Part shown: positions 23,601 to 34,987 of the stretch, in pieces | Numbering within the stretch: the first letter of the stretch is position 1 | How the letters are laid out: each line of letters opens with the position of its first letter | Source: Metellina segmentata | Lineage: Eukaryota > Arthropoda > Arachnida > Araneae > Tetragnathidae | Assembly (NCBI GenBank): GCA_947359465.1 | Contig: OX375879.1 | Location: forward strand, 91,748,578 to 91,812,577 | Reading direction: 5' to 3' | DNA length: 64,000 bases | Notes under the pieces: model-generated | Seen by the model: only the letters and a program-made list of their open reading frames with translations | What the model was told of the DNA's origin: nothing | Databases searched by the model: none | Translations under genes and position numbers: made by a program

Positions 23601-24124
23601 AAGTTGGTAGTAGGTAGTTAAATTTACGTCACACTGGAGCAACACATCGGGCTACAGCTAATGAGAAATCAACATGTGTTAGTTTATGTTGCATATTTTC
23701 CTTTGAGTGTTTATATTAATGAGTCGTTGTTTACTGTTACTCTTTCCAGTGTTTACATCACTGTTTTGTGTATACGTATTCTTGTCAGTTCATTTGTCTG
23801 ATACAATCTTTTTCATGATATGAAGTGATTTAGTTGTCTCTGAGTCTTTGCGCCATTCCTATCGTCCTTATGTTTGCCTGTGTTGCTGTGTCTCTTTACA
23901 ATTACCTAATTGGGTACAGTTTCAGTCTACGTTTATAGCCGTTTTTTTTGGCCCACTTCTAGTAGCGAGTTGTGACAGGTTAAGGCAGCCCATCTGTGTT
24001 ACGGTTATTACGGTTTTTAAGGCAACCTCGACCAGCGGAAAGTTTCAATTTTCATTTTGACTACTTTAGAAAATTCTTTAAAATCCTGTCGTTTGATTTC
24101 AATGGTTCATTTGAAATAATCCTT

Positions 24125-24318
24125 GGTGGAGTGGTCGTTCACGGTAAGACGTTTGTCACCAACTAATTTTTGTCGCCAAATCAAGATGGCGGCCGAATTC
24201 CGTAACAGCAGATAGGGCTGCCATAACAAAAACGGCAGATGTGAAGAAAATCCGCAAAAGGTGAAGGTTACCATATTTGGCGACAAATCGCCTTCTTACC
24301 GTGAACGACCACTCCACC
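24125..24318. mobile_element. MITE with GGTGGAG termini, nested copy 1
   Basis: GGTGGAGTGGTCGTTCACGG at the left is mirrored by CCGTGAACGACCACTCCACC at the right; the arms extend about 40 bp, through TTTGTC and GCCAA. A TAATCCTT string occurs just left of it and again just beyond a short TAATCCACC tract on the right, which may be an 8-bp target duplication. Confidence 0.8.
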
Positions 24319-24374
24319 TAATCCACCTAATCCTTTCATTGGCGACTTTAGGAGTGCGCCAAAAAAAAAAAAAG

Positions 24375-24588
24375 GGTGGAGTTGTCGTTCACGGTAGGAC
24401 GTTTGTCGCCAACTAATTTTTGTCGCCAATGAAACAACGCAAAAAATATCATTCAGAGCGTGGAGTGCGATAAATTTTGCAGATAGGGTTGCCATAACAA
24501 AACGGCAGTTGTGAAGAAAAACCGCAAAAGGTGAAGGTTACCATATTTGGCGATAAATTGCCTTCTTACCGTGAACGACAGCTCCACC
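24375..24588. mobile_element. MITE with GGTGGAG termini, nested copy 2
   Basis: Same termini as copy 1 (GGTGGAGTTGTCGTTCACGG, mirrored by GTGAACGACAGCTCCACC) and the same interior (AGATAGGGTTGCCATAAC, AAAACCGCAAAAGGTGAAGG). It is inserted in a poly(A) run, so any target duplication cannot be read. Confidence 0.8.
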
Positions 24589-24689
24589 AAAAAAAAAACA
24601 CCACTATTGCCACCATTATAAACGTAGAATGAAGCTATACCATGAAATGTCTTATTGAATTTTGAATTACACTCTTATTTTAGTATTAC

Positions 24690-24890
24690 AAGACATAACA
24701 GTTTACGACTGGTGAATCTCAAGAGTCATCCAGTAGTGAGGAGGTGTAAGTTAGTGTTAGTTGAAGACCAGGTAAAACGCAATTGGAATCAATTACCGAG
24801 GCAAAAATTCGGGTTAGTTGAAGACTTAAGAGTTCCAATTGGAGCAAGTACCAGAGAGCAAGCTGGTGGAAATTAAAGACTGATACATAT
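24690..24890 (+). repeat. Minisatellite remnants of the GACTGGTGAATC type
   Basis: ACGACTGGTGAATCTC, GAGGTGTAAGTTAGTG, TTGAAGACCAGGTAAA, AATTACCGAGGCAAAA and TTGAAGACTTAAGAGTTCC are irregular units related to 22720-22844. The 73-codon frame here is repeat-derived. Confidence 0.5.
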
Positions 24891-25064
24891 CATGAGCTAT
24901 AACTTACTAATGAAAGCTTGAAGTTAGGGTATTTCTGATTTCTATCTTGAATTTGTTACAGTGATGACGTGGGTTGACGTCCGACTTCAGTTAGTGTTCT
25001 TGATCTCGTCGTCATAAAGAAATATGTTATATCTTGATGAGAGAAAATACGTCAGAGCTTAATG

Positions 25065-25080
25065 GACGAGATATCTCGTC
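25065..25080. repeat. Perfect 16-bp palindrome in a dispersed repeat
   Basis: GACGAGATATCTCGTC, followed by AAAACCGCTTGGAGGGTTAA. A reverse-orientation relative is at about 34697-34758 (TTAACCCTTGAAGTG then ATATATCGTCCATCAAG). The type of element is unknown. Confidence 0.7.
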
Positions 25081-25099
25081 AAAACCGCTTGGAGGGTTA

Positions 25100-27430
25100 A
25101 GACAACATTGCGATTTGTCGATGCTACTTGAAAGTCTAAAATGAGATTAATTTACGAAACTTTTCACAGCTGCAGGCCATGTGTTTATTGCTATCAGAAT
25201 TAATTTTAAAATACAAATTTACCACCTTATATTTGCGTGGCAAGGTGTGTTAGATAAATAAGGTGACTAAGCCCTGGAAGGAGATGATAGTTCTTACGAA
25301 GTTGCTATAATGACCAACCCATTCACCAAGACGTATACCCCTAGCTAACATAATTTTCATATTGATCCATGCATTTATTTTAAATTCTCAGAAAGGCATA
25401 GAGACTGTCACAAAAAAAGGCATCGGAGTAAGAAATCAATTGTACTCCTGACTTGTTTGTCTGTCTCACAGGTCTCTGAGTTTAAAGTGGAACGAATACA
25501 GTTTACAAAGCGAAAAACACATTCTTATGTAGTGGAAGTGCTTGGCCTTCTGGCTCGTTGCTCATCGCTCACATCTGTTCTGCCATTTTCAAACGCCCTG
25601 CGCCACACCCAGACCTACTTCCGTGACATGACATTAGGTCTATAGACCCCCAGAAGATAGTGATGAATTTCCACTCTATTTTCTCTCAACATGTACTCTC
25701 CAAGTAGTAGTACCAGGTTAAATGAAGATACTTCAAAATAATACATACTCATGAAATATAAATATATTCCAAGCACTGAATGTTAAACTGGCGCAAAAGC
25801 ACTTTTCATCTTTCCTTTGGACACATTTACAACTTGATATACATGAATTGAAAATATTTATAATTTTTTGAACTTAAAAAACTCTATTAGTACTGGATAT
25901 CGTGTACCAGAACTCGTTAGGGACAGGATCTGAAATGTAAAAAGGGCATTTTTTTAGAGAAAGGGGAATGATTTTTGAGTTGTTTTGTAAAAATAATTTA
26001 CATACTCAACACATACTGTTTGCATACCATGGGAATTTCTCCGGGTATCTAGTCTGGGTGGTAGAGGTCACTATAGTAACAGGGCTTGATCATTTTGAGC
26101 AGGGGTGAATCTCGGGACTACTTAAATTTATTTTATATCCTGCGAAGTTTTGAGGGGAAAATATGTAGTTCATTAGAAGATATTACCACGGTGGCAAGTA
26201 AAATTCTTAACAAATGTGTTTCTAATTTGTCATCATATGCTCGAATGTGATAAACGAATACATTTCTTCAAGTATTCCCTATGTTAAATAGGCAGTTATC
26301 GTGGTCCAGAGTATCGTATCTACTCAGTATTATCCATCGCAGCTTATAGAAAAAACTGACGTTTTGAGCAATTTACAAAAACATATGCACAACATACATT
26401 GGAAGAAAAAAAGTTGTTAGCTATGATCAGTGCATAAAAATCTTAATGCGTTATGGCATTAAGGACAATGTTTTCCAAGGGAGATTTTAATACTCAACTT
26501 ACAAAATTATCTCCTTATTCAAAATAACTCTATTAAATAAGGAGAAATAATGTTCCTAATAATATAATTATTAGGAAACGAACAAACGAGAGTACATTGG
26601 TGCATATTCAAAGTAAAAAAATAACAATATTATCTATTGTAAATCAGGCAATTTTTTTTCATTACATTTCATAGTTAAAACATTTATGTGAAAAAGGTAC
26701 TTTAACTGAATGAGAAAAATGGCAGGATCTTAGATTCCTGTAACTTTTCCCTTCTACATGGCCTTGAAGTGTTCATCATAGTATAAAAACGTTTCACTTG
26801 CTGACGTGCACAGAACTGTGTAAAAGGGTTTGGCTTAATGTATAGCACAATGCAGTATCAAAATGCTTCCAATTTACATTCCAATTCTCATTTAAAGACG
26901 ATGCTTTCAACCAACAATGAAATTCCTCTTCGAATTAGTCTTCGATACCATGGAAATTTATACGCATAGAAGGCGAAACACATAACGAATATCAATATTT
27001 CCCCTCTAAGGACAAGGTTTCGATCCTTAGCCGTTTTCGATAAGGTTTGACACTATCCTTCTCTATAAAGGAAAAAATATACATATGAGAATGCTATCAT
27101 GTTACCTTAAAATCTTACTTATGGAACAGCCGTCGTATAATAATTAATAATGAAAGGTAATGGATAATTGTTCATAAAATTATAAAGTCTATAGGATTAA
27201 CACAAAGTTGATATAGGTATAGCTTGAAACAATTATTTTTCTTTGCAAATTGATGTTTTTTTTTTTTTTTTTTAGTTTTACTATTTCTCTTGTAAAATCG
27301 AGAGATATTTTACGTAAATTTATTTTTAATACCCGAATTCGATACAAAGTAAGCTGTACAAATTTCGCGTCACCACAGCACAGAATTTGAGAGTTTATGT
27401 TGCTTCAGACAAATAGATCTGCTTTACATA
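25100..27430. other. AT-rich region with no gene recognised
   Basis: Contains two adjacent small hairpins (CTCCTTATT at 26511-26519 with AATAAGGAG at 26536-26544; a 25-bp palindrome at 26553-26577) and a poly(T) run near 27257-27276. The 62-codon plus frame at 25457 has no motif. Confidence 0.6.
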
Positions 27431-27432
27431 TA

Positions 27433-27981
27433 CACTATATGGACGAAAGTATTTGTACACTTTATGTTTTTCAGAAAAAGTGCTTTATTATTCTACTTAG
27501 TAACAGGTAGGTCCTCCTTTCACTTGTATTACAGCTGCAATACATCGAGTCACACTTTCCACAAGTTCTTTATAAGTCAGGGCAGGAATAGCTCGCCATG
27601 CCGCTTGCGGAGAGAGATTGATGTAAAGATGGGCGTACGTGGCGGTGTCGTACTCGTCGCTTCAGTTTGTACCACAAGTTCTCGATCGGGGACAGACCAG
27701 TCAAGCAAATTCACCTCATTTTCAGGAAACCAGTCCAGGACACGTTTTGCAGTATGACATCGAGATCGATCCTGTTGGAAGAAACAACCATCATCGTCGT
27801 AGTATTGCCATAGTGTAGGCAAGGCGGAACTATCCAGAATGTCGAGGTACACGTCAGCGTTCGTGGTACAAGGAGCATAAAAAGCAATGGGCCGAGGTCA
27901 TAACCAAGAAACACAACCTCATACTGAGATGGATCCACTTCCGAATTTCTGCAGTATCCAAATATTTTTGTTCATATAGTG
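27433..27981 (-). mobile_element. Internally deleted Tc1-like element
   Basis: The terminal repeats are CACTATATGGACGAAAGTAT at the left and its inverse ATATTTTTGTTCATATAGTG at the right, flanked by TA. The minus strand keeps the C-terminal part of the transposase: YLDILDSSALPTLWQYY, FFQQDRSRCHTAKRVLDWF with the second catalytic Asp, and PENEVNLLDW. The N-terminal DNA-binding half and the first catalytic Asp are gone. At 549 bp it is about a third of a normal Tc1 element and cannot move by itself. Confidence 0.88.
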
Positions 27982-27983
27982 TA

Positions 27984-29040
27984 TCTATGATCAAGATTAA
28001 TAAATAAATCTATAGCATATAAAAGAATACAGATAATTTTAGCTCTTATGAACAGTAATACAACTTGAGAACTTTTTCCGTTTGCAAATATGCAGGAATC
28101 ATTTTCCATTTGCTCAGTTTGTTGCAAATGCGGCTGATAGCAAATGTTAATTGCAATGCGAGGCGGACATCTGTTTCCATCTCGAAATTTCAGAATAACT
28201 CGAAACTCAGACAGACCACAAATTGATTGGTTGTTGAACTATAATTAGGAAGACAATTCTCCCACACAGCGTCCACCTTTAGGAACAAGTTGTGACACGG
28301 ACCACAGACGGTTTCCAAGATAAGTTTACTGCGAAGCACAGATTAACTATTATTTATTAAGGAAACACGTGCAGTTCTTAACACGTCGAGGGTGTATTGT
28401 ATTACAAATTATCATATTGCTAAAAATCATACTCAGCGTGGACATTAAATTTACAAAATAACATGCATTTTCTGGTTTCTAAAAAAAAGATTTCGATGGA
28501 AGGCAGTTTAAAAAAATTCTTAGTTTTATTGCAAAGCTATCGAAAAATCGGCGGTTCTGTAAAAAAGTCATATAATCGAGTGCAATGTAGAAAATTTGAT
28601 ATTTTCCAATCTAGGTCTACTTATAATTTATAAGCATGATGTACTTATTATGTGAAATAATAATATCATTAAATAACCTAACTCTAAAATTGTACACTAA
28701 AAATAAACTTTTAAAAGAAGAAAAATATTCATATATATACAATGATTAAAGTCTTGTTTGAAATTGAAGGAAATACGATCTGGAAGAAGACATTTAGACC
28801 TTTTGATACCCTTGATTAGGCGTATTAAAAAATAAAAAAAAAGTCCTTTAAGACAGGCCTGGAAGACTGATCTACAAAGAATTAATGTATAGCTGAAAGA
28901 ATATTTAAAAAAATGCAGATTTAATCCTTCCCAAAATAGTTTTATGTAATTTAAAAGTCAAAGATTTTGAAAGAACGTGCACCGACTGCTGAAACCGATT
29001 TCCACACAGAGAATATGTTTCAACTAAACTTTCTTATAAC
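27984..29040. other. No gene recognised
   Basis: AT-rich, with short poly(A) and poly(T) runs; nothing supportable. Confidence 0.5.
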
Positions 29041-29044
29041 CTAT

Positions 29045-29675
29045 ATATATAATACACTAGCCACTGCGTGACAAGTCCGGCGTTGCCCGTGTCCGTGGAA
29101 ACCAACACCAGGGGCAACGTCATGATGTTTGGTTTTTATCTGGTGTAAAATTTTCCGCATATTTCAAATCTGTTGAAATTTTTAATCTGTCTTTAACGAT
29201 TCCGATTTTACGAAAAAAGAACTTAACAATCCCAGTCAAAATGTTTTTATTTCTGTGCTCTCCTTCGCGAAAATGAAAATCTGTTTTTATTTTTGTTTTA
29301 ACGCGAAGGGCAGAAAATGAAATCTGTTTCCTTCACTGGAATCCGTTCGCAGGAAATCAAAATGAATGAATCTCGAAACAAACGAAGGTCATTCGAATGT
29401 GTTCTCTCCCTGGAGATGAAAAAACTTGGTATGGTTCCAAAGGCTGACGTCAAGATGACACGTGAGGGCGAAAAGTCTAAATTTTGATGTTTCTCCATTC
29501 CTCGGAATTGTCGCGAAATAATGAGAATGGTGAAACAAACTATCAAAATCCTTTAAAACTGTTCTAGATTGAATTTTAAAATTTGCCTCGACCCTAAAAT
29601 ATAAAAAATTCGCACTACCTGTGTCTCGGGCAAGAAACAAACAAACAAACAGACAGACAAAACTTCCTTAATATT
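29045..29675 (+). repeat. Retroposon-like unit ending in (AAAC)n
   Basis: It starts near TACACTAGCCACTGCG with a CCGGCGTTGCCCGTGTC box and ends with GTCTCGGGCAAG followed by AAAC/AGAC repeats at about 29635-29663. That layout is seen in dispersed arthropod repeats. The two overlapping minus frames of about 82 codons are not recognisable proteins. A near-identical ~105-bp part recurs at 30366-30475. Confidence 0.45.
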
Positions 29676-29933
29676 CATTTATGCACAAATTTCAATTCCA
29701 TTACTATAAATAGCTTTGAAAATAAGTATTTATTATTCATTTGCTTCCATTACAGTTTATCGTAGTTCCAGATATAGCTTTTGTTGACAGCAAAATAAAT
29801 CCTACTCTTTTAAATATACTTGGATGGGAAATTAAAGACCAATTAATACATGTAAAAAACCTCAACATAAGCAGTCAGACTTAGCTTTAAAAGGTAATTT
29901 ACTAAAGACTGCAATAATTTTTAGGTACAGTTT

Positions 29934-30328
29934 CAGTCTACGTTTATGAGCGGTGGCAATGGCCTTGGCGATTTTTTGGCGCACTTCTAGTAGCTAGTTA
30001 CGGTAGATTAAGGTTGCACAATTACTGTTTGTAATTGATAAGTTTCAGGGTATTCTTACCCAACATTCACAGCTTAGTTTTTCTGGTGGTTCACAAATGT
30101 GTTTAAGCTTACCACTTTTCCGAAAGTTTTTTGAAAATATACTTTTTAAAACGTTCTAAAATGTTTTTTCAAGCTTTCATTTTCCGTTGTAAAAAGAAAA
30201 ATATTTATGAAAGAAGAAGAATTTTGAAATAATTCTTTCCTTGGCAACTTTAGAAGTTATCCAAAAAAAAAAAAAAAAAATCGCCAAGGCCGTTGCCTCC
30301 GTTTATAAACGTAAACTGTAGCTATATC
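29934..30328. mobile_element. Non-autonomous inverted-repeat element, copy II
   Basis: Left end GGTACAGTTTCAGTCTACG, then GCGGTGGCAATGGCCTTGG; the right end mirrors it as CCAAGGCCGTTGCCTCCG and TTTATAAACGTAAACTG. The arms are about 55-60 bp. This is the uninterrupted form of the element at 23913-24641. Confidence 0.8.
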
Positions 30329-30365
30329 AATTTTTATTCCACTGCCAGGGCATGGATCATATTCT

Positions 30366-30475
30366 GTACTCTCCTTCGCGAAAATGAAAATCTGTTTTTA
30401 TTTTTGTTTTAACGCGAAGGGCAGAAAATGAAATCTGTTTCCTTCACTGGAATCCGTTCGCAGGAAATCAAAAAT
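30366..30475 (+). repeat. Second copy of a 105-bp segment from 29253-29361
   Basis: Runs from CTCTCCTTCGCGAAAATG to CGTTCGCAGGAAATCAAAA and is essentially identical to the copy 1.1 kb to the left, in direct orientation. Flanks differ. Confidence 0.92.
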
Positions 30476-30760
30476 TTGTACTAATTTCAAGTACTAATTG
30501 CCGAGAAGTTACCAGTCTCTCGGGACACACTAAGGTGATGCCAACATCCCACCCACCATCAAAACTGAGTGGGTGACATGTCTTCCTGAACGATTTGTGG
30601 AAGCTGACCTGCATTTGCGTGTTGTATTGAAGCAATCATGAAACTTCAAGCAGACAACCCGACTTTGGCATGCACGAGATTCAGACTCGTAACCAAGCCT
30701 TTGAATCTACCAGTTTCTTATGAGCGACGATTTTATCTTCTTGGCCACTGAGGCAATAGT
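30476..30760 (-). repeat. tRNA-derived SINE (minus orientation)
   Basis: On the minus strand a tRNA-like head reads CAGTGGCCAAGAAGATAAAA, then GTCGCTCATAAGAAAC, then the B-box-like TTACGAGTCTGAATCTCG. The body extends leftwards to about 30480. Only the head is diagnostic. Confidence 0.5.
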
Positions 30761-31404
30761 GGAACGTGTGGAATTTGTTTCTAGATGCTCATATTAATGA
30801 TACATTGTACCTTAAAATTTTAAATATTCTATTGTAAATTTAGAATACAACGGACAGGATCAGACTAACTATCATGAAGGCTTCTATGAGGATGAATAAT
30901 GGAAAGTATTAAATGGCGTTTTAGTAACCAAAACCATATTTAATTCAAGATCTCAACATGAACAGTTGCGTTACAATATGAGCATAGTTACCAGCAAAAT
31001 AGCTTTCATTCTGTGTTTGATATCAGCATTTTTAATTTACTTGTTACAAGTTGCTTGTTAAACTGGAAGGAAGACAAATTTCATAAAAAATCTGATTTTC
31101 CATGAAATTTTTGATTATTTTAATATTTCTATCTTTCAATTAAAAACATTTTAATACAATAACAGGTAAGAATTATAAAGACTGGCTGCCCATTCTTTGC
31201 TGCAAATGACCTTTTAGGGACTGCACTAATAGCCGTCGCAATAATTACCTTTGGCTATAAATGTTTCATGCGTTACGTACAGCGCCTCTGAGATCCTAAG
31301 CACAGGACAGGTGATTACTGTTTATTGAGTTGGATTTCAGGGCGCAAGGGCCATAACGTCGACTTACAAGTGAAACACATTAAGTCAGAAACTTAGCTCT
31401 GTCG
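30761..31404. other. No gene recognised
   Basis: AT-rich intergenic sequence leading into the tandem array; no supportable feature. Confidence 0.5.
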
Positions 31405-32137
31405 TAAAATATTCTACTCACTGAGTGTGTTGCTCAAGAAGAAATTTAACCTTCATGAAAAGAAAAAATGTCTTGGTGAACATCAGTCTGAAAATCACCA
31501 CATCACGACAATTTAGACTTTGTGTGTTTCACATGTAGACCTTGTCACTTGTTGTGTAAAATATTCTACTCACTGAGTGTGTTGCTCAAAAAAAAATTTA
31601 ACCTACACGCAAAGAAAATTTTTTTTTGGTGAACACTTCACCAGTCTGAAAATCACCACATCGTAACAATTTTGTTTGGTTGTTTCACTTGTAAGCCTTG
31701 TCACTTGTTGTGTAAAATATTCTACTCACTGAGTGTGCTTCTCTAGAAGAAACTTAACCTTCACGAAAATAAAAAGTGTCTTGGTGAACACCAGTTTGAA
31801 AATCACCACATCACGGCAATTTTGACTTGGTGTATTTCACTTGTAAGCCTTGTCACTTGTGTACGATATTCTTCTTCCTGAGTATGTTGCTCAAAAAGAA
31901 ATTTAACCTACACCCAAAGAAAAAAATTTTGGGGTGAACACTTCACCAGTCTGAAAATTACCATATCGTAACAATTTTGTCTTGGTGTGTTTCACTTGTA
32001 AGCTTTGTAACTTGTTTAGTAAAATATTCTACTCACTGTGTTGCTCACGATGAAATGTCTTGGTGAACACTTCACCAGTCTAAAAATCCCCGCATCAACA
32101 CAATTTTGTCTTGGCGTGCTTCACTTTGAAGCCGTCG
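31405..32137. repeat. Five-unit tandem array with alternating unit types
   Basis: Units begin with TAAAATATTCTACTCACTG at 31405, 31557, 31713, 31862 (altered) and 32020, giving lengths of 152, 156, 149, 158 and about 118 bp. Units 1 and 3 share TTAACCTTCA and CATCACG; units 2 and 4 share TTAACCTACAC, GAACACTTCACCAGT and ATCGTAACAATTTTG. The array is therefore A-B-A-B plus a shortened fifth unit. No spacers of CRISPR type are present. Confidence 0.92.
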
Positions 32138-33220
32138 ATACTTGGCCGAGCTGCTCCAAACACAGAACAGGCAACGTCGAGTAAGAGATACACACACAAA
32201 AATTTAACTTATGCGGAAGAGAGAAATACATCCAGGGTAAGTTACAGGAATCGAATCTGCGCGGCTATACATGAAACAAATCTGAGCAAGCTCACTTTTG
32301 ATACTTAAAAGGTTGTAATAAACAGCAAGAGCCCCAACGGCGCTGCTCAGAATCATACTGTTCTACATCATTGATGTTAACTAGACTAACTTCTTGCATT
32401 TTTACTGGTTTTGATTGAGATTAGGTTACAGCGGAGCAGTGCTTTTGAGGAGAATGTTTTGCCAATTCCCTACAGAAGAATGACTGCTGTATTGAGTAGT
32501 AGTACGTGCAGAAATATTAGCTTACATGGGTACAGAAGTATACTTGAAACTGATTTAACGGTGTACGTGAGCTATAAGTTTTAATCATAGCAGAATGCCT
32601 TCTTCTTAAACCACACTTTAACCTAATACCGAGAACGTGCTGGGCACAAGTATTAGAATATCTTAAAGTTTAACCAAGAAATTCGAAATTTTAACCATCA
32701 ATGAATACTACTACTCGCATAAGCATGCGTTAAGTATACCATGGATCCTATCTCCTTGGATATAAACTTTCAAAGCAGTTTTCCTCTACGTTTGTGTTAA
32801 ATATATATGTAATACCGCCTATATATAATGAATACACATATGCATGCTGTGCTTCTGCGCTATACCGTTTTCCTTGCACACATTAGTTCGAGCCAAGGGC
32901 TAAATATGCAATTTTAAAAATTGCACGTGCCGAGACCGTTCTGCATGTCCTTCAAAACAGACTTATAATCCCAGCAAAAGATGTTAAAGGTAATAAATTA
33001 TTTATGAATGAACGACTATATTTCCGCGATGCAGTTTCCTCCGAAACTTTCAGTCTGAATGCACACACAGAAGCAAAATTGCTTAAGCTGGGCAAGGCTA
33101 GGCTCGACAGCATTTTAAAAGGAACGCTACGAGAAAAAAAAATCCGTTTGCTATAGCAAACATTGCGAACTTTCATACCGACATATTTGACAAGCACTTC
33201 CCTTCCAGCCAATCAGGCGA
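32138..33220. other. No gene recognised
   Basis: The minus frame 32952-33212 (86 codons) is without domains. The sequence becomes GC-richer after about 33000. Confidence 0.5.
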
Positions 33221-33600
33221 GAGAGATGGATCTCCGTTAATTACCAGGCTTTCCGAATCTGGCATCTTTTGGTGCGTTTCATCCCCCCCGTTCCGTTTTC
33301 GGTTCCCCCTTTCACCTTTCACACAAGCCTCTCTGACGAAGCTTTGCCTCAGGCATTCGCTACAAAAGCTTTCGGTTGGATCGAATCCTTCCTTCTTTTT
33401 CAATCCCTAGCTAAGGAATGAAATAATAATAATGAAAAAGAAAAAGGAGTAAAAATAGTAATGAAAAGTAACGGGGAAAAAAGGGAAGAGGGGGCGGATG
33501 AAAGGGTGTAGGTGGCTGCCTTGCTTTTATAAGGGAGACGTGGGTGGAAAGGAGGTGTGCTGATAGTTGTGTTGGTCTGGTGTGTGTGTAAAAATACAGA
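33220..33600 (+). promoter_or_regulatory. Possible promoter-like tract
   Basis: A purine-rich tract (GGAAAAAAGGGAAGAGGGGG near 33476) is followed by TTTTATAAGG (TATAA at 33538-33542), after a pyrimidine-rich GC-richer block. No downstream gene is recognisable, so this is only a composition-based suggestion. Confidence 0.15.
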
Positions 33601-33760
33601 GCGGTTATGACCTGGAGAAGACTAGGGGAATAAATATGGTTTTGTGTCTGTGGGTTAATAAGTCAGTTTGCCCCTTGGGAAGCAAATATCCAATCTGAAA
33701 TAAATGGATGCTTTGTCGTTAAACTCGGTCGGTAAATATTTTTGAGCACGCGAGTAACCT

Positions 33761-34080
33761 TGGAACTCATTTGGGACGCTAGACATTACAAGCTAAAATT
33801 TGGGAGATACGATTTTTCGAACATTTAATTTCTTGAAAGGGAATGTGCAGAAGGAAAGAAATCAAAAATATAAAATTTGATGAAAAAGAGAAGAAATCTA
33901 TGTTTTCTTTTCACACAGAATGGAACTCATTTGGGACGCTAGACATTACAAGCTAAAATTTGGGAGAGACGATTTTTCTAACATTTAATACCTTGAAAGG
34001 GAATGTACAGAAGGAACGAAATCAAAAATATAAAAATTGACGTAAAAGAAAATAAATCTATGTTTTTTTACACACAGAAG
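33761..34080. repeat. Two-copy tandem duplication, 161-bp unit
   Basis: GGAACTCATTTGGGACGCTA begins at 33761 and 33922. The units agree through AGACATTACAAGCTAAAATT, GAAAGGGAATGT and AATCTATGTTTT to ACACAGAA, with few differences. Confidence 0.95.
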
Positions 34081-34262
34081 GAAAACTAAAACCCAGATAC
34101 CCAAAAGGATAGTCATTTGCTGATTAAAAGAATAACGTTGATCGCACTGAAGGGTTTTTTGTTGGTGAGTTTTGGTCTTCGAGTCCAAAATCTTTGTATT
34201 CTTTCGCCTCGAAAATTTTTTTCAGGTAAGTAACACTTCTACCGCATTAACTCAAAATGTTA

Positions 34263-34602
34263 TGGCCGACCAACCGGTATAGTGGTTAAGGTGTTAGCCT
34301 CTAGATCGGAAGGTTCCTGGTTCGTATCCGGGTCCGGACATGGATGTTTGTAAGCGTATGGTGTAGAGGCGATTGGTGCACCTTAAATCTGTCGTGGCCG
34401 AAAGTCCTCACGTTGGGTTGGCGTGGAAGTTTGGAGAATGGGGTGCCAGCTCAGGTGTTGCTTCGTCATCTGACCGTGGTTCAAAAATACGAGGTGTTGT
34501 CCTCGGACCTTTCCCTCAAGGGACTGATCCCGGACCGTCGTCAATAGCCCGTTGTGTTGCTCTAGTACGACGTTAACTAAAATTACAATTACCATTACCT
34601 AG
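34263..34602 (+). mobile_element. SINE family 1, full-length copy
   Basis: The tRNA-like head has an A-box region (GGTATAGTGGTTAAGGTG) and a B-box region (GGTTCGTATCCGG). The family body follows: TCCTCACGTTGGGTTGG, GAAGTTTGGAGAATGG, GCTCAGGTGTTGC, GTCCTCGGACCTTTCCC, TCCCGGACCGTCGTCAATAG. It ends with ACGACGTTAACTAAAATTAC and a short ATTACC tail. The three frames over it (67-70 codons) are SINE sequence, not proteins. Confidence 0.9.
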
Positions 34603-34987
34603 ATGAAAAGATAGAAAGTTCAATGTGTCTGAATAGTAGAACATCCTAGAATACCGCTTTCATCCGAAAATACCGCTTCTAGTAACACCGTTCATTAACC
34701 CTTGAAGTGATTACAACCAGATATATCGTCCATCAAGCTATGGCCAACGAGACATTTCTTAACTAAAATTTAACGTTAACTAAAATTACCAAAATGTTAT
34801 GATTTTGTCTCTCAATCATCAAATGATCTATTAAATTGCAATCGTGTTCTCTAGAACACATTGTGAGACCTGCTTGCAAGTTAAAGATCTAGAATAGCAG
34901 ATGAAATATTGGATCGGCTTGTGACTCGCTTGACTATCGACTACTTCATTCTGATATTACTAAGCTCCAGTAGAATGTAGTTGTTTT

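Larger units (their letters stand above)
23913..24641. mobile_element. Non-autonomous inverted-repeat element carrying two nested MITEs (copy I)
   Basis: The left end GGGTACAGTTTCAGTCTACG...TTTATAG is mirrored by the right end TATAAACGTAGAATGAAGC. Internal CACTTCTAGTAGCGAG and GGCGACTTTAGGAGTGCG match the simpler copy at 29934-30328. Two smaller MITEs interrupt it at 24125-24318 and 24375-24588. No coding capacity is visible. Confidence 0.7.

Noticed and set aside
31405..32137. CRISPR-like array
   Set aside because: Units of 150-158 bp are contiguous repeats without unique spacers, in a eukaryotic genome.
34283..34340. tRNA gene
   Set aside because: Head of a family 1 SINE, followed by the family body; no complete cloverleaf is evident.
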